64,000 bases of DNA from Agapetus fuscipes (lineage: Eukaryota > Arthropoda > Insecta > Trichoptera > Glossosomatidae). Shown piece after piece: positions 10,686-18,715 of this stretch (position 1 is the first letter of the stretch; the number at the start of each line of letters is the position of its first letter). The stretch is taken from the NCBI GenBank assembly GCA_951799405.1, contig OX637343.1, forward strand, positions 1,426,001 through 1,490,000, given 5' to 3'. The notes beneath the pieces are model-generated. The model saw only the letters and a list, made by a program, of their open reading frames with translations. It did no database searches and had not been told where the DNA came from. A program made the translations under genes and the position numbers.

Positions 10686-11900
10686 ATTTGTAGACTATTT
10701 TTTCGAACTCGTAGAACATCCTGCCACTCGTAGACCATTGTGCCACACGTAGACCATTTTGCCAGTCGTAGACCATTTTATCACTCGAAGTCCATTTTGT
10801 CACTTGAAGATAATTATCCCAAATATCGACCGTGTACTGCTAAGAGACTATTATCTCTGTTGTACGATTGTCGTAGATCATTATGCCGTCATTCCAGTTA
10901 TTAGAATTTTTGTGCAAGACCTAGAGTATTTCACCAAATACAGGTATGATTCAATATGCCAGTCGAGTCTGTGCTGTACGTTATTTATTTTATCTGTTGT
11001 ATAGCGTTATTTCAGTAGTAGACCATAATGTCAGTCGTAGATTATTCTACCTGTCGTAGCCCATTCTACTAGTCGTAGCTGATTCTTCCAGTTGCTGACC
11101 GTACTGCTAGTCGTAGATCATTCTACCTATCGTAGCCCATTCTACTAGTCGTAGCTAATTCTGCCAGTCGCTGACCGTAATGCTAGTCGTAGACCATAAT
11201 GTCTGTCGAAGATCATTCTACCTGTCGTAGCCCATTCTACTAGTCGTAGCTAAATCTGCGAGTCATAGACCATAATGTCAGTCGTAGGTTATTCTACCTG
11301 TCGTAGCCCTTTCTACTAGTCGTAGCTGATTCTTCCAGTTTTTGACCGTTATGCTAGTCGTAGACCATAATATCAGTCGTAGATCATTCTACCTATCGTA
11401 GCCCATTCTTCAATTCGTAGCTAATTCTGTCAGTCTCTGACCGTTATGCTAGTCGTAGACCATAATGTCAGTCGTAGGTTATTCTACCTGTCGTAGCCCT
11501 TTCTACTAGTCGTAGCTGATTCTTCCAGTCGCTGACCGTTATGCTAGTCGTAGACCATAATGCCAGTCGTAGATTATTCTACCTGTCATAGCCCATTCTA
11601 CTAATCGTAGCTAATTCTGTCAATCGCTGACCGTCATGCTAGTCGTAGACCATAATGTAAGTCGTAGATCATTCTACCTGTCGTAGCCCATTCCACTAAT
11701 CGTAGCTAATTCTGCCAGTCGCTGACCGTACTGCTAGTCGTGGACTATAATGTCAGTCGTAGATCATTCTACCTGTCGTAGCCCATTCTACTAGTCGTAG
11801 CTAATTCTGCCAGTCGCTGACTGTAATGCTAGTCGTCAGTCCTAGCCAATTCTGCCAGTATTAGACTGTTTCCGCCAATCGTGGACCATTCTTACAGTAC
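10686..11900. repeat. Satellite: 19-bp monomers in a 95-bp higher-order repeat
   Basis: The array is built from 19-bp monomers sharing a 'gtcgtag' core (for example agtcgtagaccataatgtc). From about 11030 five monomer types recur in fixed order, giving a 95-bp unit. The '(a)gtcgctgaccg' monomer starts at 11527, 11622, 11717 and 11812, exactly 95 bp apart. One unit near 11260 lacks a monomer. The left part (10686-11030) is monomeric and more diverged. The 81-codon open frame in it is a by-product. Confidence 0.95.
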
Positions 11901-12231
11901 TTACAGTTTACCATCAAAGTATCAGGCTAGCATAGCAGGAAAGAGGTGAAGAAGTTGCATAGACTTTATTCCACGAGGTCCGCGGCCGTCCTCTAGCAAC
12001 CCCTGTCCTCCCATAACTACCGGAACAAGGAACAGGCTACCAGGCGAGCATAGGGGATAGAGGGTGCAGGAGGTAGGGAGGTAGCAGGCCTGACATGTCT
12101 CGCATTACGGGCGCGAGGCTTTTTCACAGCCGCTTCCTCTGCTGCCGCTCACAAACGCCCGGGTAGCTGCTTTATCGAATCATGTGCAAGGAAATGTGAA
12201 AACATTGCTACATATTTAGTATATAAATTAT
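11901..12231. other. GC-rich interval, nothing recognised
   Basis: Contains 'gtatcaggctagcatag' (about 11920) and 'ggctaccaggcgagcatag' (about 12033), similar to the ends of GC-rich patches elsewhere. No gene. Confidence 0.45.
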
Positions 12232-12725
12232 TATAACGGTATAACTGTAACTGTCGTCATTCCGCTAGGGGTGGACAGAGCCTCTGCAGGGCTGGAAGTC
12301 TCATCACCATGGTAATTCTTACCTACCAAATATCGGTAATATTTGTCTGAAGACTAATCAGCTGTTCACTTGCGGCCATCTTGGATTGACAGGTCTTCAT
12401 ACAAATATTACCGATATTTGGTAGGTAAGAATTACCGTGGTGATGAGACTTCCAGCCCAGAGCTGCCTCAATTTCTTCCTATCCTTACATACACTCTTTC
12501 AATTCATTCATATCCATCACCTTTTTCATGTATTTTCTTCTTTTACTCTCACTTTGTATATCCCATTCTTTCACAATCTCCTCAATCTGATCACTCTATA
12601 CTTTTCTCGGTCGTCCTTTACCTCTTTTTCTTTTCACACTTCCTCTGTATATATACTTTATCAGTCTTATCATCATTCATTCTTTCCACATGCCCAAACC
12701 ATCTCATCACATTATTTTGTATTAA
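12232..12725 (-). mobile_element. LINE-Y 3' end, split by foldback M1
   Basis: In complement, coding residues match the intact frame at 52579-53349 (PRKVW-SDQIEEI, ERKRRKCMKKVMD). The 3' end 'cacccctagcggaatg' and a ttacag-like tail lie at 12240-12289. Element M1 interrupts it at 12290-12457 between flanking CAG triplets. The plus-strand open frames here are antisense shadows. Confidence 0.8.
12290..12457. mobile_element. Foldback MITE M1, copy 1 (complete)
   Basis: 168 bp with long inverted ends: 'ggctggaagtctcatcacc' left and 'ggtgatgagacttccagcc' right, continuing through 'ggtaattcttacctacc'. The centre is 'cttgcggccatcttgga'. It is flanked by CAG at 12287-12289 and 12458-12460, consistent with a 3-bp target duplication. 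No coding capacity; the driving transposase is unknown. Confidence 0.85.
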
Positions 12726-12774
12726 ACTAAACAAAATTGATGAATTATCTATTTTTAAAGTTTCAAGCATGTTC

Positions 12775-12890
12775 CCCGACAAAATAAAAACCCAAATCTA
12801 GAATGGACATAAACCCTGCAACTTTTGCCGACCTTCCCTGAAACAGGGGTGACATTGACAAAGTGAACCATTTTTAACAGTAAAAATAAT
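12775..12890 (-). mobile_element. LINE-X tail fragment
   Basis: Complement of the middle of the tail: 'aataaaaacccaaatct', 'gccgaccttccctgaaac', 'gacaaagtgaacca'. Confidence 0.7.
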
Positions 12891-12944
12891 TAATTCTATT
12901 TATTTAACTTTATAAAACAATGACTATTTGAATGTATTAATTGC

Positions 12945-13215
12945 TTGTATTCCTTGAGTGATAGGTTGGTATGCGACTGACCACCCATACTGTAAAAAAT
13001 GGTTCACTTTGCCAATGTCACCCCTGTTTCAGGGAAGGTCGGCAAGAGTTGCAGGGCTTATGTTCATTTGAGATTGTTTTTTTTTTATATTGTATGTCCA
13101 CATGCGGCATGTGTAAGCGCGAAATTATGCATGTCTGCTTATGGGAATGCATTTAATATGAATCTCAAATGATACATATCTTTGCAGCTTAGATTTAGAT
13201 TTTAGATTTAGACTA
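12945..13215 (+). mobile_element. LINE-X 3' tail
   Basis: Starts 'ccttgagtgataggttgg', keeps all internal blocks and ends with 'tttgcagcttagatttag' repeats at 13180-13215. Confidence 0.8.
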
Positions 13216-13600
13216 TGAAAAAACAACTTAACAATAAATATATCAATAAAAATGAAAATTCAATAACCTTAACCGCCAACATAACAGATCAACCGCCTTT
13301 TTTTCATCACCAATCAAGAAAAAGTGTGCTTTTTAAGATATTTTTTCACATATTGTTACCTGCATGGTATCAGGAGCCCATGAAATAATAAGAGACGAAG
13401 GGGTATTCGATATGGTTTCTGTCGCTGCGGGTTATAGCATGTAGGCCGCACCCCATGAGGGTTGGACGGCCGCAAGAGCAACCCTTCTCCATAATTCATC
13501 CCAACAGGAGGTGGCCGACCTAAGTCATGGTTCACCTGGAAGTAAAGAACGGAAAAATTCTATCTTTATTTCTCTTCTTCTACTACTTCGTAAGTCTGTT
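13216..13600. other. Nothing recognised
   Basis: AT-rich interval. Positions 13260-13330 carry a diverged 'gccaacataacagatcaaccgcc' match (complement of a LINE-X stop region). Confidence 0.45.
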
Positions 13601-13604
13601 CAGT

Positions 13605-13992
13605 GAAGATTTGCGATCATCATGACTCTGGATGAAATGAAAGAAGTATGCAAGGTCAGAAAAAAATAGCGGTTGATCTGTAATGTTGGCGTTTAGGGTT
13701 TTTAAATTAGAATTTTGTTTAAAGTTTTAGTTTTGATGTCCATACGTCGATTTAAAAAATGTAATTTGTTGTGTATGTTCCTTGACTTATAGGTTGGTAT
13801 GCAGCTGACCATTCATGCTGTAGAAGATGGTTCACTTTGCCAATGTCACTCCTGTTTCAGAGAAGATCGGCAAGAGTTGCAGGGTGTATGTTCATTTGAG
13901 ATTCGGGTTTTCATATGCGGCATGTTTTAGCGCGAATTTATACGTGTCTGCTTGTGAAAATGCATAAAATGTGAATTCTTAATGTTACATAT
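13605..13992 (+). mobile_element. LINE-X, 5' part of the copy hit by Gypsy
   Basis: Coding remnant (MTLDEMKEVCKVRKK, then an in-frame stop) and tail from 'ccttgacttataggttgg' to 'gaattcttaatgttacatat'. The tail continues on the other side of the retrotransposon at 22264 ('atatctttgcaacttat'). Confidence 0.85.
13989..13992. repeat. Target duplication ATAT, left
   Basis: The four bases before the 3' LTR equal those after the 5' LTR. Removing the element and one ATAT restores 'gttacatatctttgcaac', the normal LINE-X tail end. Confidence 0.85.
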
Positions 13993-14460
13993 TGTTACGA
14001 AATTAGGGTTCAATTGTCTTCAAATTAAAACTACACAGGTCTTCTTCAATAGTTATTTATTTTACACAGTTACAAAATTTATTTTCACACTACTTTCTCG
14101 ATTATTCCATTGGTTTCGGTTCACTGATCAGATGGCTTCGATGTGTTTGTTAGTCGCTATGATACTGGCCCGCTCTGCAGGCCATTCGCACCTTTATACT
14201 CTTCAGAGCAGTATGATCCAGAACTAAAGTCGCCAGACGGTTCCAGAGTAATTATTACTTCTCGATGTTTCACGTACTACCTAGACACAACCAAAATCCT
14301 ACCTACCAATGCAATACAGTATTCCTATTATAACAAATACCTACTTAGCCTAGAGAATTCTACACTTATACATAATTATCGATCTTACCTACCAATACTT
14401 TTGAGGATTCTTATAACTATAACTACCCATACTTATTTCAATATTTATATTTACATAACA
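13993..14460 (-). repeat. 3' LTR
   Basis: 468 bp with 5'-TG...CA-3' ends (plus strand tgttacgaaatt ... ttacataaca). By eye it matches the other LTR base for base at an offset of 7,803. As the downstream LTR it would supply the polyadenylation site. Short plus-strand open frames in it are not genes. Confidence 0.97.
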
Positions 14461-14473
14461 CTACCCCCCACCT
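14461..14473 (-). promoter_or_regulatory. Polypurine tract overlapping the pol stop
   Basis: Minus strand aggtggggggtag lies directly against the 3' LTR, the normal place for plus-strand priming. The same bases encode the last pol residues, and the final TAG is the pol stop codon, so pol ends exactly at the LTR edge. Confidence 0.9.
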
Positions 14474-15726
14474 AGACTGTTTCGTCCCGGAACAGTCTTG
14501 ACTCTGTGTAGGTAGGGGCATGCTGATCCACGTCGACACCCTGTGGTCAGGAAGAAGTGGCAGTCCACGGATTTCTCCCCACTGGCTCTCGGCTGCGCTT
14601 GCTCGCAGCACACCATGACGCTGATGCCGACTCCCGAGAACACTGCTTCAATCATACTCCGGATTATCCGCCAGTCTCGATTAGCGCGGCCGCCACCCAT
14701 CTTCGGTATTGCCAGACGCGCCTGCTGATCCTCCAACATGTAGTCACGCAGCTCAACAAGGCCGTCCCACAATGCCTTGTAGTCCTCTTCCAGGTTGCTG
14801 GAATCCGGGACAACCAGGCAGTATGCTTGTTGACGCCCCTTCGGTAGTCTCAGAGCTCTTCCTTGCGGGCTGCTCGAGGGTTGCGGTTCTCCGAATTTGT
14901 ATCGGAAGACCCGTGCAATTCCTCTAGACATATCTAGATCTTCCGGTACACTGCATGCCAGTGGGTGGTCCCTAGTGACCTCAAATAAGTCCTTGTGGAC
15001 TTCTGTGGTCACTCCATGGCGAAACTTCTGCCCTGCCTTCGCGTTCTCCCAAAACGTCTCAAAGGCTGGTGATCTTTCGGATGCGACGCACTGTCGTACT
15101 TTTTGGGCTGGTTGGTCATCATTATCGCCTAGGTATGGTGAGAGGCGATTGTAGTGCACGACCCTTGGTTTTCCGTTTGGTCTCTTTTTTATGCGGTAGA
15201 CCACATCGTTGATGCGCTCCAAGATCTCGTACGGCCCGTCCCAGGAACGCTGAAGTTTCGGACAGTATCCTTGGCGCCTCTTGGGGTCAAAAAGCCACAC
15301 CCAGTCACCAGCTTTGTACCCCATGCTGTCAGCTCTGGTGTCATAGCGCTCCTTCATTTGATCGCTGGCTTCCCCGATGTTCATGCGGACCTGATCATGG
15401 ATGTCATCCAGCCTCCTGCGAAGGTCTGTCACATAGTCTTCTCCGGCTAGGTCTTCACCTGGTTTGCAGCCAAATTTGAGATCACAAGGAAGTCGCATTT
15501 CTCGCCCAAACAGTATGCTGCTGGGAGTCTTCTTCGTCGTTTCCTGAACAGCCGACCGGTAAGCCAATAAGAACAAAGGCAGATGTCGGTCCCAGTCCCG
15601 CTGATGGCTGGACACTACTTTGGCTAAGTACCTCCCCACGGTACGGTTCATCCTTTCCACCATTCCATCAGACTGTGGATGTAGCGCAGTGGTCCTGGTC
15701 TTGTAGATCCCTAGCCGCTCACACAT
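14461..15726 (-). CDS. pol: Integrase C-terminus, macrodomain and CCCH finger
   Basis: Third pol frame, 421 codons from the internal ATG. The integrase catalytic Glu is in SDGMVERMNR (E24). A linker and the GPY/F module follow (GDWVWLF, SWDGPYEIL, VVYRIK, residues ~138-195). The frame then continues about 210 residues beyond a standard integrase. Residues ~240-373 resemble a macrodomain of the OARD1/TARG1 type (ACSVPEDLDMSRGIARVF, YKFG, IPKMGGG, MIEAVF). A CCCH zinc finger follows at 389-407. The stop is the last codon before the LTR. Integrase inserts element DNA; the extra domains suggest ADP-ribose and RNA binding, which is inference. Confidence 0.85.
   Translation of the reverse strand: MCERLGIYKTRTTALHPQSDGMVERMNRTVGRYLAKVVSSHQRDWDRHLPLFLLAYRSAVQETTKKTPSSILFGREMRLPCDLKFGCKPGEDLAGEDYVTDLRRRLDDIHDQVRMNIGEASDQMKERYDTRADSMGYKAGDWVWLFDPKRRQGYCPKLQRSWDGPYEILERINDVVYRIKKRPNGKPRVVHYNRLSPYLGDNDDQPAQKVRQCVASERSPAFETFWENAKAGQKFRHGVTTEVHKDLFEVTRDHPLACSVPEDLDMSRGIARVFRYKFGEPQPSSSPQGRALRLPKGRQQAYCLVVPDSSNLEEDYKALWDGLVELRDYMLEDQQARLAIPKMGGGRANRDWRIIRSMIEAVFSGVGISVMVCCEQAQPRASGEKSVDCHFFLTTGCRRGSACPYLHRVKTVPGRNSLGGG
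14506..14562 (-). other. CCCH zinc finger at pol C-terminus
   Basis: C389-X7-C397-X5-C403-X3-H407 (DCHFFLTTGCRRGSACPYLH). This is close to the canonical C-X7/8-C-X5-C-X3-H finger of RNA-binding proteins, including the typical aromatic and the G/R-rich spacing. It differs from the CCHC knuckle already present in Gag. Confidence 0.8.
14608..15009 (-). other. Macrodomain-like region of pol
   Basis: Residues ~240-373 of the last pol frame. Visible family features: an opening strand leading to ACSVPEDLDMSRGIA (the ligand-loop region of OARD1/TARG1-like macrodomains), RVFRYKFG, a strand AYCLVV, a helix LWDGLVELRDYM, the loop IPKMGGG before RDW, and a helix MIEAVF then ISVMV. By a from-memory alignment the Lys and Asp used by TARG1 for glycohydrolase chemistry are not conserved, so it may bind rather than cleave ADP-ribose. 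Assignment is by pattern recognition, not search. Confidence 0.72.
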
Positions 15727-16058
15727 TTGCTGGAGATAGCAGCTTCAAAGTTCCTTCCCTGATCAGAATGTAATTCCAGGGGTACGCCAAACCTGCTGAT
15801 AAATTCGGTAACTAGAACTTCAGTCACGGTTACGGCCTCTTGGTTAGGGATTGAGTAAGCTTCCACCCACTTGCTGAAGTAATCCATCACCACCATGATG
15901 TACTTGTTACCCTTCTCAGTTGTAGGAAATGGGCCAGCTATGTCGATGGCAATTCTTTCAAAGGGGCTGCCAACATTGTACTGACGCATTGGTGCTCGCC
16001 TTTTCCTTTGCGGTCCATTGGCCGTTGCACAGGTTACACATTTTCGACACCAATCTTT
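15711..16058 (-). pseudogene. pol: Integrase middle segment (frameshifted)
   Basis: Continuation of pol in a frame displaced by one base. It begins with the CX2C half of the HHCC zinc finger (WCRKC, then VTC) and holds the first two catalytic acids of the integrase core: D in IAIDIAGP and D in HSDQGRNF, 60 residues apart. A second one-base loss near 15735 ends this frame at CVSG. Domain content is normal for Gypsy integrase, so the break looks recent, or could be a sequencing error. Confidence 0.9.
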
Positions 16059-18715
16059 GCGCTGCAGTTGATCCAGTAAAATCGCTCTTTCACTTTCTCC
16101 AGCGTCTTCTTAACGCCTAGATGTCCTCCAGAAGTTCCTCCATGCAGCAGTCCAAGGATTTCCGGTACTCGGCTCCTCGGAACGAGGGTTTGCTTTCTTC
16201 TAAGTGTGCCGTCTTCCTTCTCGATCTTTCGTTTCAGAAACCCTCCTTCTATCACTATGGATCCCCATTGAGCCCAATAAGCCTTGACAGTTGGTGATAA
16301 GGGGGCGAGTTTTTCCCAGGTTGGCCTTTCTCCTTCTCGCGCCCATTCCATCACATACTTCAAGTCCGGATCATTCAGTTGGTCTTGCGCCAATTTTTCA
16401 TCTTGCCAGTCCTCATCTTCGGTGGTCGTCCTTTGGACAATTGCTACCTTGTCCTCCATCTTGCTGCAATGTTTGCAGTCACTGGCGCATGGTCGTCTGG
16501 ATAATGCATCCGCATTTCGATGAAGCGTGCCAGGTCTATGTTCGGAGTCATAATCATACTCCTGGAGCCTTTCAATCCATCTAGCCACTTGCCCTTCTGG
16601 GTTTTTGAATTTCAGAAGCCAAACCAGTGCAGCATGATCAGTCCGTAGTGTGAATTTTCTCCCGTACAAGTATTTGCGGAAGTGTTCCACTGATTTTATC
16701 ACGGCAAGAAGCTCTCGTCTGGTCACGCAATAATTTCGTTCTGGCTTGGAAAGCACTTTACTGAAGTAACCCAGAACAGTCTCATGCCCATCCTGTATTT
16801 GGGAAAGGACGCCTCCTATCCCCACATTACTAGCGTCGGTATCCAGGATGAACTTTCCATCTTTTCGTGGGTAGCTCAAGATGGGGGCACTTGTTAATCT
16901 TCCCTTAAGCTCTTCAAATGCTTGTGCGCAGGAATCACTCCAATGGAAGCGAGTGTTTTCTTCCGTAAGCTTGGTGAGCGGTTTTGCAATGTCCGCAAAT
17001 CTTGGCACAAACCTCCTGTAATAAGTGCACAGCCCCAGGAAACTCCTAGTTTCATGTTTGTCCTTCAGCACGGGCCAGTCTCTTACTGCCTTGATTTTGG
17101 CAGGGTCAACTTCAACTCCACGTTGAGAAACTATGTGTCCCAGGTAATTTACTTGTTTCTTGAACAGGTTACACTTTTTCGGGTTGAGCTTCAGTCCAGC
17201 GTCTTGTAGTCGCCCGAAAACTTGCTCCAGATTTCTCAACTGATGGTTGAAGTCCTTTCCCAGGATGATTATGTCATCCAAGTATACCAGGCAGGTTTCC
17301 CATGATAGTCCTCGCAGCACATTCTCCATCAGCCTTTCAAACGTGGCGGGGGCATTGCATAAGCCAAATGGCATCACGGTGAACTGCCAAAGTCCAGATC
17401 CAGTCGAGAATGCAGTTTTCTCCTTATCTTTGGCATCCAATTCAACTTGCCAGTAGCCACTTTTCAGGTCCAATGTGGAAAAAATGGTGCATCCTGCCAA
17501 TGTGTCCAAGGTGTCGTCAATCCTTGGCAGAGGGTAACTATCCTTTTTCGTAACATCGTTGAGCAGTCTGTAGTCCACACAAAATCTCGTGGTACCATCC
17601 TTCTTTTTCACCAGTACCACCGGGGATGTCCAAGGGCTACTTGATGGTTCTATGATGCCATCCTTGCTCATGTCTTTGATGATCTTGTCAGCTTCTTCCC
17701 GCTTTGCAAAGGGTAGTCTTCTTGGAGCCTGTTTTATTGGTCTCGCTTCTCCGGTGTCTATGCTATGTCGCACTACCTTGGTTCTTCCCAGACGGCCATT
17801 AGAGTCCTCGAAAATGTTCTGGTAGCGGCAGATCAAACTCCTCACTCTCCGTTTGTTTTCCTCGGTTAGACCTTGGGAAGCGTCGTGGACCAGGGCTTCC
17901 AATTGTGTTGACAATTTGTTTCCTTCGCATGACATGTTTGTCATCTGTTGCACAATGGAAGTTATCCTCTCACATCTGCCCAAAACAAAACCTTCATTCA
18001 TTTTAACTGGGTAGCTGTTCACATTCATGATCTTGACAGGAATGGTCTCCTTTGCGCGAATCACTGTTCTTGCCACCATGACTCCTTTGTTAACATTGTC
18101 CATGTTCTCCGGTTCTATCATACAGATTTGGTCATTTGTACTACTGGAATCCAGGCGGGCACTCACTATCATCTCGGATCGCCCCTTCACTTCGGTATTC
18201 TTGGCTAGGATAACACGTGCAGCCAGTTCTTTCCGTCTTTGCAGGATGACTTCTTCATTTCCAATTTTAATGGACCCTTTCTTTAAATTTAAACTGCACC
18301 CAAATCTGTCCAGTATGTCCATTCCCAATATAACGTCTTCTTCAATGTTGGCCACCAACGTCCGATGATCAAAAGTGGTGCTGCCAATTTGGAAGGTGGC
18401 AATCGTCTCCCCATACACCTGTGCTGACTCTCCCGTGGCGGTGTGCAGAGACCACTTTGTTGGTGCAATCTGCTTACCTCGTGCCACTATGTCGCGTCTC
18501 AGAATTGTCCTGGTTGCTCCCGTGTCCACCAGTAGTTCACGAGTTACTCCATCTATTATGCCATTGATAAAAATGCTGGTGGCTTTTCCTCTCACGGTTG
18601 CGACAGTAGCAGCAGATTTCAGGGCCTCTCCAGCGTGGGTCAACGGTTGCCCCTTCCCATTAACCCTTTCTAGTTTTCCGCAGCCTGTTTTCTGGGTTTC
18701 TGAGGCTTGGGACAC
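16034..18715 (-). CDS. pol: Pol: protease, reverse transcriptase, RNase H, integrase N-end
   Basis: Overlaps the end of gag in the -1 frame and has no good ATG, so translation probably needs a -1 ribosomal shift. Residue numbers count from 18715. Protease active site LLVDTGA (D64). RT: LDLKSGYWQ (D415) and YLDD (478-481). RNase H: LDTDAS (D625), E668 in RREL, D693 in RTDHAA and D736 in NADALS; all four acidic residues are present. The integrase zinc-binding start shows H858 and H865. The frame is then lost at about 16056-16058, an A-run one base too short, leaving a false C-terminus. RT and RNase H look undamaged. Confidence 0.95.
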   Translation of the reverse strand: MSQASETQKTGCGKLERVNGKGQPLTHAGEALKSAATVATVRGKATSIFINGIIDGVTRELLVDTGATRTILRRDIVARGKQIAPTKWSLHTATGESAQVYGETIATFQIGSTTFDHRTLVANIEEDVILGMDILDRFGCSLNLKKGSIKIGNEEVILQRRKELAARVILAKNTEVKGRSEMIVSARLDSSSTNDQICMIEPENMDNVNKGVMVARTVIRAKETIPVKIMNVNSYPVKMNEGFVLGRCERITSIVQQMTNMSCEGNKLSTQLEALVHDASQGLTEENKRRVRSLICRYQNIFEDSNGRLGRTKVVRHSIDTGEARPIKQAPRRLPFAKREEADKIIKDMSKDGIIEPSSSPWTSPVVLVKKKDGTTRFCVDYRLLNDVTKKDSYPLPRIDDTLDTLAGCTIFSTLDLKSGYWQVELDAKDKEKTAFSTGSGLWQFTVMPFGLCNAPATFERLMENVLRGLSWETCLVYLDDIIILGKDFNHQLRNLEQVFGRLQDAGLKLNPKKCNLFKKQVNYLGHIVSQRGVEVDPAKIKAVRDWPVLKDKHETRSFLGLCTYYRRFVPRFADIAKPLTKLTEENTRFHWSDSCAQAFEELKGRLTSAPILSYPRKDGKFILDTDASNVGIGGVLSQIQDGHETVLGYFSKVLSKPERNYCVTRRELLAVIKSVEHFRKYLYGRKFTLRTDHAALVWLLKFKNPEGQVARWIERLQEYDYDSEHRPGTLHRNADALSRRPCASDCKHCSKMEDKVAIVQRTTTEDEDWQDEKLAQDQLNDPDLKYVMEWAREGERPTWEKLAPLSPTVKAYWAQWGSIVIEGGFLKRKIEKEDGTLRRKQTLVPRSRVPEILGLLHGGTSGGHLGVKKTLEKVKERFYWINCSAKIGVENV

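Noticed and set aside
10759..11004. 81-codon frame in the satellite
   Set aside because: Lies fully in the monomeric part of the 19-bp array; no domain.
10686..11900. CRISPR array
   Set aside because: Monomers are contiguous with no unique spacers, and the DNA is eukaryotic.
14461..15726. Host macrodomain gene captured next to the element
   Set aside because: The macrodomain region is in the same unbroken frame as integrase and ends at the polypurine tract, so it is part of pol, not a flanking host exon.
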